Below the pieces are notes generated by a model that worked only from the letters and a program-made list of their open reading frames with translations, had not been told where the DNA came from and made no database searches. Positions 6,678 through 12,315 of a stretch of 12,315 bases of DNA are shown here, one piece after another. Within the stretch, counting starts at the first letter, position 1. Every line of letters starts with the position of its first letter. Source of the DNA: an uncultured Gammaproteobacteria bacterium. Lineage in GTDB: Bacteria; Pseudomonadota; Gammaproteobacteria; Coxiellales; Coxiellaceae. The stretch spans positions 1-12,315 of the forward strand of contig CAIQCE010000239.1 in the NCBI GenBank assembly GCA_903870185.1, written 5' to 3'. Position numbers and translations under genes: made by a program.

Positions 6678-7556
6678 ATGAATATCACTGCAGCCATGGT
6701 AAAAGAATTGCGAGAGCGAACAGGCGCCGGCATGATGGAATGTAAAAAAGCACTGACAGAAGTTGGGAATATTGAAGAAGCCGTTATTGTATTGAGAAAA
6801 GCAGGTCAAGCAAAGGCGGATAAGCGCGCAAGTAAAGTTGCTGCTGAAGGTGTGATTGCAATGACTCAATCTGCTGACAATAAAAAAGGTGTGATGATTG
6901 AAATCAACTCTCAAACCGATTTTGCATCGAAGAGTGAAGACTTAAAAGCATTCTCTGCTAAGGTTTCTGATTTGGTTTTAAATTCATCTATCAACTCTAT
7001 AGAAGAATTGCTGCAAAGTAATTTAGGCAATGGTCAAACTGTAGAATTGGCTCGATTGGAATTAGTGGCTAAGATTGGCGAAAATATTCAGTTGCGTCGC
7101 ATGGGTAAATTTGAATCTCAGTCTTTAGTGGGTACTTATGTCCATGGAGATCGAATTGGGGTTCTGGTTGAGCTAGAGGGTGGGGATTTGAATTTAGCTC
7201 GTGGCATAGCAATGCATATTGCGGCTAGTAATCCAAAGGCATTAGATGCAAATGCAATTCCTGCTGAATTGATTGAAGTTGAGCGTGAAATTTTCTTAAC
7301 ACAGGCGCAAGAAAGTGGAAAGCCAAAAGAAATTGCTGAAAAAATGGTAGAAGGTCGAATTGCTAAATTTTTAAAAGAAAATAGTTTGTTAGGCCAGCCA
7401 TTTATTAAAAATCCAGATCAATCTGTGGCTGATTTATTGAAATCTCACCAAGCAAAGATCAAACAATATTTGCGTTTTGAAGTGGGTGAAGGGATTGAAA
7501 AAGAAGTAACTGATTTTGCTGCAGAAGTTATGGCTCAAGTAAAGGGAAATCAATAA
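6678..7556 (+). CDS. tsf: translation elongation factor Ts
   Basis: Cytosolic guanine-nucleotide exchange factor that releases GDP from EF-Tu during elongation. At 292 residues it is close to the usual 280-290. The N-terminal UBA-like EF-Tu-binding domain spans about 1-55 (MVKELRERTGAGMMECKKAL from residue 7). The exchange loop NSQTDF (77-82) keeps the Asp81-Phe82 pair that disrupts the magnesium site of EF-Tu. The dimerisation core follows, with the typical HIAASNPKAL segment. The start codon is preceded by GAGGA at 6667-6671. It is the second gene of the operon, 60 bases after rpsB across a stable hairpin, and its stop codon shares one base with the pyrH start. Confidence 0.97.
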   Translation: MNITAAMVKELRERTGAGMMECKKALTEVGNIEEAVIVLRKAGQAKADKRASKVAAEGVIAMTQSADNKKGVMIEINSQTDFASKSEDLKAFSAKVSDLVLNSSINSIEELLQSNLGNGQTVELARLELVAKIGENIQLRRMGKFESQSLVGTYVHGDRIGVLVELEGGDLNLARGIAMHIAASNPKALDANAIPAELIEVEREIFLTQAQESGKPKEIAEKMVEGRIAKFLKENSLLGQPFIKNPDQSVADLLKSHQAKIKQYLRFEVGEGIEKEVTDFAAEVMAQVKGNQ

Positions 7557-8278
7557 TGACTGACAAAGCTAAACTCCGTTATCGAAGAATTTTATTAAAG
7601 ATGAGTGGTGAGGCTTTGATGGGCGATGGATCCCATACCATCGATCCTAAGATTGTAGATCGATTGGTGCATGAAATAGGCGAAATTTACGGATTGGGTG
7701 TTCAGATTGGAATCGTAGTAGGGGGGGGTAATTTTTTTAGAGGAGCCGCTCTTTCTGCAGCAGGAATCAATCGAGTGACAGGCGATTATATGGGAATGCT
7801 AGCCACTTTGATGAATGCTTTGGCTATGAGGGATGCTTTTGAGCGAGCTGATTTACCCGTTAGAATTTTATCTGCTATTCCGATGAGTGGAATAGTGGGG
7901 CATTTTGATTGTAGAAAAGCCATTCACCATTTAGAACGTGGGCGTATTCTGATTTTTGCTGCTGGAACAGGAAACCCATTTGTAACAACTGATTCTGCTG
8001 CGAGCTTAAGAGGTATTGAGATTGAAGCGGATGTCGTTTTAAAAGCAACTAATGTGGATGGAATTTACACGGCTGATCCAGCAAAGGATCCTAATGCGAC
8101 ACGCTATCAGCATTTAAGCTATGAAGAGGCTTTAAATAAAGAATTAGCCGTCATGGATCTTGGTGCATTTTGTCAATGCAGAGATCATAAAATGCCATTG
8201 AGAGTATTTAATATTAATAAGCCAGGTGCACTATTAAGAATTATTCAAGGCGAAGATGAAGGTACTAGTGTTGGCTAG
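7556..8278 (+). CDS. pyrH: uridylate (UMP) kinase
   Basis: Cytosolic hexameric kinase of the amino-acid-kinase fold that phosphorylates UMP to UDP, committing pyrimidines to RNA, DNA and sugar-nucleotide synthesis. At 240 residues it is almost identical in length to E. coli PyrH (241). Visible motifs: KMSGEAL (15-21), GGGNFFRG (56-63), TGDYMGMLAT (75-84), GTGNPFVTTDSAASLR (137-152) for UMP and ATP binding, and NVDGIYTADP (166-175). The C-terminal VFNINKPGAL is typical. A Cys-rich patch (FCQCRDH, 205-211) sits where relatives usually have a less Cys-rich sequence; no function is assigned. The ATG overlaps the tsf stop by one base (TAATG), which points to translational coupling; a modest AGGG lies upstream inside tsf. 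Confidence 0.97.
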   Translation: MTDKAKLRYRRILLKMSGEALMGDGSHTIDPKIVDRLVHEIGEIYGLGVQIGIVVGGGNFFRGAALSAAGINRVTGDYMGMLATLMNALAMRDAFERADLPVRILSAIPMSGIVGHFDCRKAIHHLERGRILIFAAGTGNPFVTTDSAASLRGIEIEADVVLKATNVDGIYTADPAKDPNATRYQHLSYEEALNKELAVMDLGAFCQCRDHKMPLRVFNINKPGALLRIIQGEDEGTSVG

Positions 8279-8308
8279 TGACAGACCCTAAGATATAAGG
8301 AGAGGAAA

Positions 8309-8866
8309 ATGATTCAAAAAATTATGCAGGACGCTGAGTCACGGATGCAAAAAAGTATTGAAGCTTTACATACAGAATTAGGAAGATTGCGAAGTGGGCG
8401 AGCATCCCCTGGATTGGTGGAGCATATACAAGTCGACTATTACGGTCAGCAGACTCCTCTCTCTCAAATTGCAAGTGTTGTGGCTGAAAATGCAAGAACC
8501 TTATTAATCACTCCTTGGGAAAAACCTATGATGGGGGTGATTGAGAAAGCGATTATGGCTGCAAATCTAGGATTAAATCCTTCCAATGCAGGGACTGCTA
8601 TTCGAATCCCATTGCCTCCTTTAACAGAAGAGCGCCGTCGTGATTTAGTTAAAGTGGTTAAAGAAGAAGCAGAGTCAGCACGAGTGGCTGTTCGTAATCT
8701 TCGTCGAGATGCTAATTCTCAAGTCAAAGATTTATTAAAATCCAAAGAGATTAATGAGGATGATGAGCATCGTGCAGAGGCTTCAATTCAAAAATTGACT
8801 GATAAATACATCGCGACCATCGATAGTGTGGTTAGTGCTAAAGAAGCTGATTTGATGGCGGTTTAA
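8309..8866 (+). CDS. frr: ribosome recycling factor
   Basis: Cytosolic factor that, with EF-G, splits post-termination ribosomes from mRNA. The length of 185 residues equals the E. coli protein. The N-terminal three-helix-bundle strand includes LGRLRSGRASP (24-34). The beta-rich domain II spans about 31-104 (VDYYGQQTPLSQIA, ITPWEK, GLNPSNAGTAIRIPLPPLT). The C-terminal helices carry RNLRRDAN (129-136), which holds the Arg (R132) important for ribosome binding in E. coli. The start codon has the strongest ribosome site of the operon (AAGGAGAGG, 3 bases upstream). It lies 30 bases after pyrH and 6 bases before uppS, consistent with one transcript. Confidence 0.97.
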   Translation: MIQKIMQDAESRMQKSIEALHTELGRLRSGRASPGLVEHIQVDYYGQQTPLSQIASVVAENARTLLITPWEKPMMGVIEKAIMAANLGLNPSNAGTAIRIPLPPLTEERRRDLVKVVKEEAESARVAVRNLRRDANSQVKDLLKSKEINEDDEHRAEASIQKLTDKYIATIDSVVSAKEADLMAV

Positions 8867-8872
8867 TCAATC

Positions 8873-9592
8873 ATGAATCAGTTCCCCCAGCATATCGCTG
8901 TGATCATGGATGGCAATGGTCGTTGGGCTGAGCAACGTGGTCTTTTACGAGTGGCAGGGCATCAAGCGGGTGCTAAAAGTGTTCGAGCCATTGTGAAATC
9001 CTGTGCTGAGAAAAAACTGAAAGCCTTAACTTTGTTTGCCTTTGGTTTAGAAAATCAAGCTCGGCCTCCTTTAGAAGTTAAAGCTTTGATGGCCTTATTT
9101 GTAAGTGCGCTAAATTCTGAAATTAAAGAACTCCATCAAAATAATATTTGTCTTAAAATCATCGGTGATCGCTCCTATTATTCTTCAAAACTACTGAAAT
9201 TAGTAGAGTCTGCAGAGATCCTAACAGCTCAAAATACAGGGCTTATTTTAACATTGGCCATAAATTATTCAGGGCGATGGGATATCATTCAAGCAACACA
9301 AAGACTTGCAATCGATGTTCAAAATCAACGGATTAATTCAGATGAAATTAACCCTCAACTTTTTAATGCATATTTATCGTTGTCGGATGAGCCTGATCTT
9401 TTAATTCGAACCAGTGGCGAGCAAAGAATTAGTAATTTTCTGCTTTGGCAGATGGCCTATACAGAACTCTATTTTACTGACACTCTATGGCCTGATTTCA
9501 ATGAATCTGCTTTAGAGCTTGCATTGGATTGGTATACTAAGCGAGAGAGAAGATTTGGATTAATTAAACCATTAGATTTAGTAGGCTCATAA
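8873..9592 (+). CDS. uppS: undecaprenyl diphosphate synthase (cis-prenyltransferase)
   Basis: Adds isopentenyl units in cis to farnesyl diphosphate to make the C55 lipid carrier for peptidoglycan and surface polysaccharides; acts at the cytoplasmic membrane face. The 239 residues cover the full family. Conserved: MDGNGRW (12-18) with diphosphate-binding D13, GHQAGA (29-34), RPPLEV (64-69), and RISNFLLWQMAYTELYFTD (185-203). Several positions usually fixed in the family differ. FSSENW is FGLENQ (57-62), NYGGRW is NYSGRW (131-136), and RTGGEHR is RTSGEQR (179-185). This replaces the residues equivalent to E. coli S71, W75 and H199, by alignment from memory. The frame is intact, so altered kinetics or chain length is more likely than loss. 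The ribosome site is weak, so coupling to frr seems probable. Confidence 0.93.
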   Translation: MNQFPQHIAVIMDGNGRWAEQRGLLRVAGHQAGAKSVRAIVKSCAEKKLKALTLFAFGLENQARPPLEVKALMALFVSALNSEIKELHQNNICLKIIGDRSYYSSKLLKLVESAEILTAQNTGLILTLAINYSGRWDIIQATQRLAIDVQNQRINSDEINPQLFNAYLSLSDEPDLLIRTSGEQRISNFLLWQMAYTELYFTDTLWPDFNESALELALDWYTKRERRFGLIKPLDLVGS

Positions 9593-9625
9593 TACAGTGT
9601 CTAGTTCAACCTAAGGAAAATGAAA

Positions 9626-10426
9626 ATGCTCTATAAACGATTACTAACTGCTTTAGTTTTATTGCCCTTAATTTTTTGGGGCATTTTAACAACCATTCCT
9701 TATGTATTTGAGGGTATCAGCGCATTGATTCTTTTGTTAGCTGCCTTTGAGTGGTCAGGATTAGTGGGTTTGAAAAAAAATTCACAGAAAATAATTTATA
9801 TGATTGCACTTATTCTTTCAGGTGCTTTGTTATTCTGGGTGCCTTTGAAGATCATATTAACTTTAAATATTATGATGTGGTTATGGTTGTTCTTTGCATT
9901 AGGATTTTATGGGAGGTCTTCTTCTTCACTGGGGGTTTCATTTAAGACATCTCGGGGGCTTGCTGGGCTATTTTTATTACCAAGTTGGTGGTTTGCATTG
10001 AATATTTTACATGCAGCTCCTCAAGGCTTTATGTGGACTCTATTTGTTTTAGTATTAGTCTGGGTGACTGACACAGCTGCTTATGCAGTAGGGCGTGTTA
10101 AAGGTAAGCATCCATTTGCACCTAAGATCAGTCCTAAAAAAACTTGGGAAGGTGTATTAGGCGGATTAATGGGGGCTATGGTTTTAGGGCTTCTCGTTTT
10201 CTATTATTTCACATTTCCTGTTTCATTAGGTGGCTGGTTGATTTGTGTTTTAATAACGACGATCTTCACTATTTTAGGTGATTTAGTTGAAAGTTTATTT
10301 AAACGACTCGCTCATGTAAAAGATAGCGGTAATTTATTGCCGGGCCATGGTGGTATTCTGGATCGTATCGATAGCGTGATTGCAGCGGTGCCTGTGTTTA
10401 CTTTGATTAGGTTATGGTTTTATTAG
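9626..10426 (+). CDS. cdsA: phosphatidate cytidylyltransferase (CDP-diglyceride synthase)
   Basis: Integral inner-membrane enzyme that converts phosphatidic acid and CTP to CDP-diacylglycerol, the precursor of all phospholipids. From the ATG at 9626 the protein has 266 residues and begins MLYKRLLTALVLLPL, like the E. coli start. An ATG two codons earlier (9620) is only three bases from AAGG, so the second is preferred. Multiple hydrophobic segments are visible (about 8-24, 31-44, 56-72, 77-95, 111-130, 136-148, 180-197, 201-218). The family signature runs through 223-249, with SLFKR, KDSGNLLPGHGG and DRID. WVTDTAAY and PKKTWEG (146-176) are also typical. It is the last gene of the forward operon, 33 bases after uppS. 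The usual downstream neighbours dxr, rseP and bamA are not here. Confidence 0.95.
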   Translation: MLYKRLLTALVLLPLIFWGILTTIPYVFEGISALILLLAAFEWSGLVGLKKNSQKIIYMIALILSGALLFWVPLKIILTLNIMMWLWLFFALGFYGRSSSSLGVSFKTSRGLAGLFLLPSWWFALNILHAAPQGFMWTLFVLVLVWVTDTAAYAVGRVKGKHPFAPKISPKKTWEGVLGGLMGAMVLGLLVFYYFTFPVSLGGWLICVLITTIFTILGDLVESLFKRLAHVKDSGNLLPGHGGILDRIDSVIAAVPVFTLIRLWFY

Positions 10427-10470
10427 GGTTTGTCGGCATAACTCTATGGTGTATATCATGTTGGTGTCAC

Positions 10471-10531
10471 GTAGGTTGGTCCCAAGCGTTAGCGCGGGCC
10501 AACAAATCAACTTCGCTTGGCACCAATCTAC
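10471..10531. repeat. palindromic REP-like element between cdsA and mvaD
   Basis: GTAGGTTGGTCCCAAGCG (10471-10488) and the reverse complement of 10514-10531 (GTAGATTGGTGCCAAGCG) agree at 16 of 18 positions, separated by 25 bases. Nested inside is an alternative hairpin: GTTGG-T-CCC (10475-10483) with GGG-CCAAC (10496-10503), plus an inner GCG/CGC. The two folds exclude each other. The GTAGGTTGG...CCAACA pattern resembles small palindromic repeats dispersed in many bacterial genomes; that likeness is from memory. It sits between two convergent genes, and the right arm contains the mvaD stop codon (10528-10530). It may serve as a bidirectional transcript end, although no T runs are present. Confidence 0.7.
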
Positions 10532-11514
10532 AACGGCTCAACAATCTCCATATTGGGAAATAATTTCTTAACAGCTTCAGTATCTTTTTCTAAAAACAAT
10601 AATTTTAAATTGGGCCCTGCATCCTGAGTAAAATAAAGATCCAGGCCATTATCACGTGCCTGCCAAATTAGGTTCATCGCTTCCAATGTTTCAACTTGAG
10701 CATATTGAATAGGTGGCCAAGCAGCTAACATTGTAGCGTGCATAGAACAAGCATTGTGCTCACTGATTTCACCCAGTCGTTTAAAATCCTTTAATTCTAG
10801 GGCATTTTGTAATAAAGACAAATCTTGTTCGACTTGTTTTGGCCATGATTTATAGAGAATTGAAGATTCTATCGTTCGTTGCATTGCTTCAGTGGATGAA
10901 ATTTTTTTAGTTTGTGTGTCAATAACTAAAAGCCCAATACGAAGTTCAGGCCATTTAATTTCAAGCGGAATCCCATGACTATCCATGCCATCAGTCTGAA
11001 CTCCTTTTTCCCATTTCACAAATCCAGGCCAAATTGATCGGCAAGCACTGCCGCTGCCTAGTCTACTTAAAATAGATAATTGTGATGTTGATAATTCCCA
11101 TTCATAGAGTTGATCAAGAGCCTTCACTAATGCTGCAAAACCACAGGCTGATGAAGCCAATCCTGCTGCCATAGGTATATTGAGAGAAGATTCGACTCGA
11201 TAATAGATCCCTTCCCTTCTAAATAAATCTAGAAAATGTTTTAAACGAAGACCGAAAGAAGAATTAAGATCCATCTCTTGGTCATTTAAAAAATATTGAT
11301 CATTTGAGTCGCTAATAGAGATTTTAGTGTGAGCACCTTTATCTCCTAAAGATATAGATAAGCTGTCTGTAATTGGCAGGTTAATACTAGAATCTCGCTT
11401 TCCCCAATATTTAATTAATGCAATATTGCTGGGAGAAAATGCGGAAGCCGAAGAATTTTTGGGTATTTTTGAGTTCGAATTTAATATTAGTTTTACAATC
11501 TCAGCTTTCTGCAT
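10528..11514 (-). CDS. mvaD: diphosphomevalonate decarboxylase
   Basis: GHMP-superfamily enzyme that uses ATP to convert mevalonate 5-diphosphate to isopentenyl diphosphate, the last mevalonate-pathway step; cytosolic. Family motifs in order: SPSNIALIKYWGKRD (27-41), LPITDSLSISL (46-56), the ATP loop AGLASSACGF (117-126), SRLGSGSACRS (150-160), NACSMHA (254-260) and DAGPN (298-302) with the proposed catalytic Asp298. At 328 residues the length is normal. I place the start at the ATG at 11512-11514, which has AAGGA eight bases upstream. An in-frame TTG at 11541 would add nine residues but lacks comparable support. With this start the gene overlaps the upstream kinase by 14 bases, indicating coupled translation. 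The stop codon lies within the right arm of the palindromic element shared with the cdsA side. Confidence 0.95.
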   Translation of the reverse strand: MQKAEIVKLILNSNSKIPKNSSASAFSPSNIALIKYWGKRDSSINLPITDSLSISLGDKGAHTKISISDSNDQYFLNDQEMDLNSSFGLRLKHFLDLFRREGIYYRVESSLNIPMAAGLASSACGFAALVKALDQLYEWELSTSQLSILSRLGSGSACRSIWPGFVKWEKGVQTDGMDSHGIPLEIKWPELRIGLLVIDTQTKKISSTEAMQRTIESSILYKSWPKQVEQDLSLLQNALELKDFKRLGEISEHNACSMHATMLAAWPPIQYAQVETLEAMNLIWQARDNGLDLYFTQDAGPNLKLLFLEKDTEAVKKLFPNMEIVEPL

Positions 11515-12315
11515 AATGAATTCCTTGATCTGAAACAGCAATCGATAAAGTTTCTAAATTACATAACTTTGAATCAATATCACCCACTGCAATAATACAA
11601 TCACCTAATCCTGAGCCTGAAATTTTAGCACCAAAGATGGTATTTTGAGATTTTAATTCTCGAATAATGTGGTTGATAGGGGTGTTAGATAATTCTAATT
11701 CTTCCATGAGAGATTGATTGATATCTAAAATTCCACCTAGTTCAGGCCAATTTGCATTATTGATGGCGATTATAGCTTTCTCGCTGCATTCGTTTATTTT
11801 GGAGTCAATCAAATCAAATCGATCAGGGTCCAATGTTCTTCGAGATTCAAGCCATTCTATGACTTCGCGAGTAGGGCGCTTGCTACCACTATAAACTGCG
11901 ATCACAGGTGGCATATTCTTTAATTGTTCAACTCGAATGGGATCCATTTGATAAGCCAAGATACCACCCCAGGTGCTAGCTGCAACATCAGCACCAGATC
12001 CTATTCCTTGAATAGCTTGCACAATCTTTCTTGATTTTAAAAATATTTCCATCGGTTCTGTTTTAGCTGAATTAATCCATGCATCCAGTATTGCAACTGT
12101 AGCTACTGTGACAGCAGCAGAGGATCCAAAACCAATTTGATGAGAAAAATCGGATTGAATATTTAATTCAAAACCTGTTTTAAGTTGAGTTCTGATTGAA
12201 TCAATAGCAGTCGTCACAAAGCTAAATTGTGAATCGATTGTAAATTTTTCGATAGAGGTTTCTAATGTCCCCAGTGTAGAATAAATAATAACTTTAGAAT
12301 CCGTTCGAGGAATCA
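11501..12315 (-). CDS. GHMP kinase, probable mevalonate or phosphomevalonate kinase (N-terminus beyond window)
   Basis: A small-molecule kinase of the GHMP superfamily, expected to phosphorylate mevalonate or phosphomevalonate. The ATP-binding motif GFGSSAAVTVA is encoded at about 12101-12133. GIGSGADVAAS follows at about 11975-12007, where mevalonate kinases usually carry a PSGxD-type motif and phosphomevalonate kinases a GSG/A-D form. The C-terminal glycine motif GAKISGSGLGDC lies near 11591-11626. Translation stays open upstream of the internal GTG at 12217 (IPRTDSKVIIYST near the edge), so the true start and the N-terminal substrate loop are off the window. The visible part is 270 codons. 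It lies directly upstream of mvaD and overlaps it, which is strong context for a mevalonate role. The exact substrate cannot be decided from this fragment. Confidence 0.85.
   Translation of the reverse strand, partial: IPRTDSKVIIYSTLGTLETSIEKFTIDSQFSFVTTAIDSIRTQLKTGFELNIQSDFSHQIGFGSSAAVTVATVAILDAWINSAKTEPMEIFLKSRKIVQAIQGIGSGADVAASTWGGILAYQMDPIRVEQLKNMPPVIAVYSGSKRPTREVIEWLESRRTLDPDRFDLIDSKINECSEKAIIAINNANWPELGGILDINQSLMEELELSNTPINHIIRELKSQNTIFGAKISGSGLGDCIIAVGDIDSKLCNLETLSIAVSDQGIHYAES

Noticed and set aside
9751..9945. Forward 64-codon frame within cdsA
   Set aside because: It is out of frame with the well-conserved cdsA and has no independent support.
11515..11541. Longer mvaD start from a TTG codon
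   Set aside because: It is a rare start without a clear ribosome site, deep in the kinase gene. The ATG at 11514 has AAGGA at suitable spacing and gives a normal N-terminus.
12215..12217. GTG as the true start of the GHMP kinase
   Set aside because: The frame remains open to the window edge with plausible kinase sequence upstream, and a start here would delete the N-terminal substrate-binding strand. The gene is treated as partial.
1..12315. CRISPR arrays, tRNA or rRNA genes, insertion sequences
   Set aside because: I saw no regularly spaced repeats, cloverleaf-like sequence, rRNA motifs or transposase signatures on either strand.

Overview
The window reads as a chromosomal segment of a gammaproteobacterium. 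The order map (reverse), then rpsB-tsf-pyrH-frr-uppS-cdsA (forward), and the proteins' similarity to their E. coli counterparts, are typical of that class. Two genes of the mevalonate route to isoprenoids (a GHMP kinase and diphosphomevalonate decarboxylase) lie where many gammaproteobacteria carry dxr after cdsA. Moderate to low GC plus a mevalonate pathway suggests the Legionellales (Legionella/Coxiella/Rickettsiella-like, host-associated). That placement is inference, because no rRNA or unique marker is present.

Layout. Positions 1-243 hold no supportable gene: two hairpins, a candidate promoter and a good ribosome binding site. Positions 244-4545 encode a large accessory protein: one nonribosomal-peptide-synthetase-like module (adenylation, carrier, thioesterase; no condensation domain) followed by about 460 residues of Ser/Ala/Arg-rich low-complexity sequence. 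It converges on map (methionine aminopeptidase, reverse strand), with 22 bases between the two. Between map and rpsB lies a divergent control region: an extended -10 promoter and a structured leader of about 175 nt that resembles the S2-autoregulated rpsB (t44-type) leader of gammaproteobacteria. The forward operon then encodes ribosomal protein S2 (with an unusual Lys/Ala-rich histone-H1-like tail), EF-Ts, UMP kinase, ribosome recycling factor, undecaprenyl diphosphate synthase and CDP-diglyceride synthase. It ends in a palindromic REP-like repeat that runs into the stop codon of the convergent mvaD gene. The GHMP kinase gene upstream of mvaD overlaps it and runs off the right edge.

How the genes work together. 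The central operon couples translation (S2, EF-Ts, Frr) to pyrimidine nucleotide supply (PyrH) and envelope precursors (UppS for the undecaprenyl carrier, CdsA for phospholipid). The flanking mevalonate genes would supply the isopentenyl diphosphate that UppS consumes. The NRPS-like gene is the accessory element. It has no adjacent tailoring, transport or phosphopantetheinyl transferase gene, and its long disordered-looking tail is the most unusual feature of the window.
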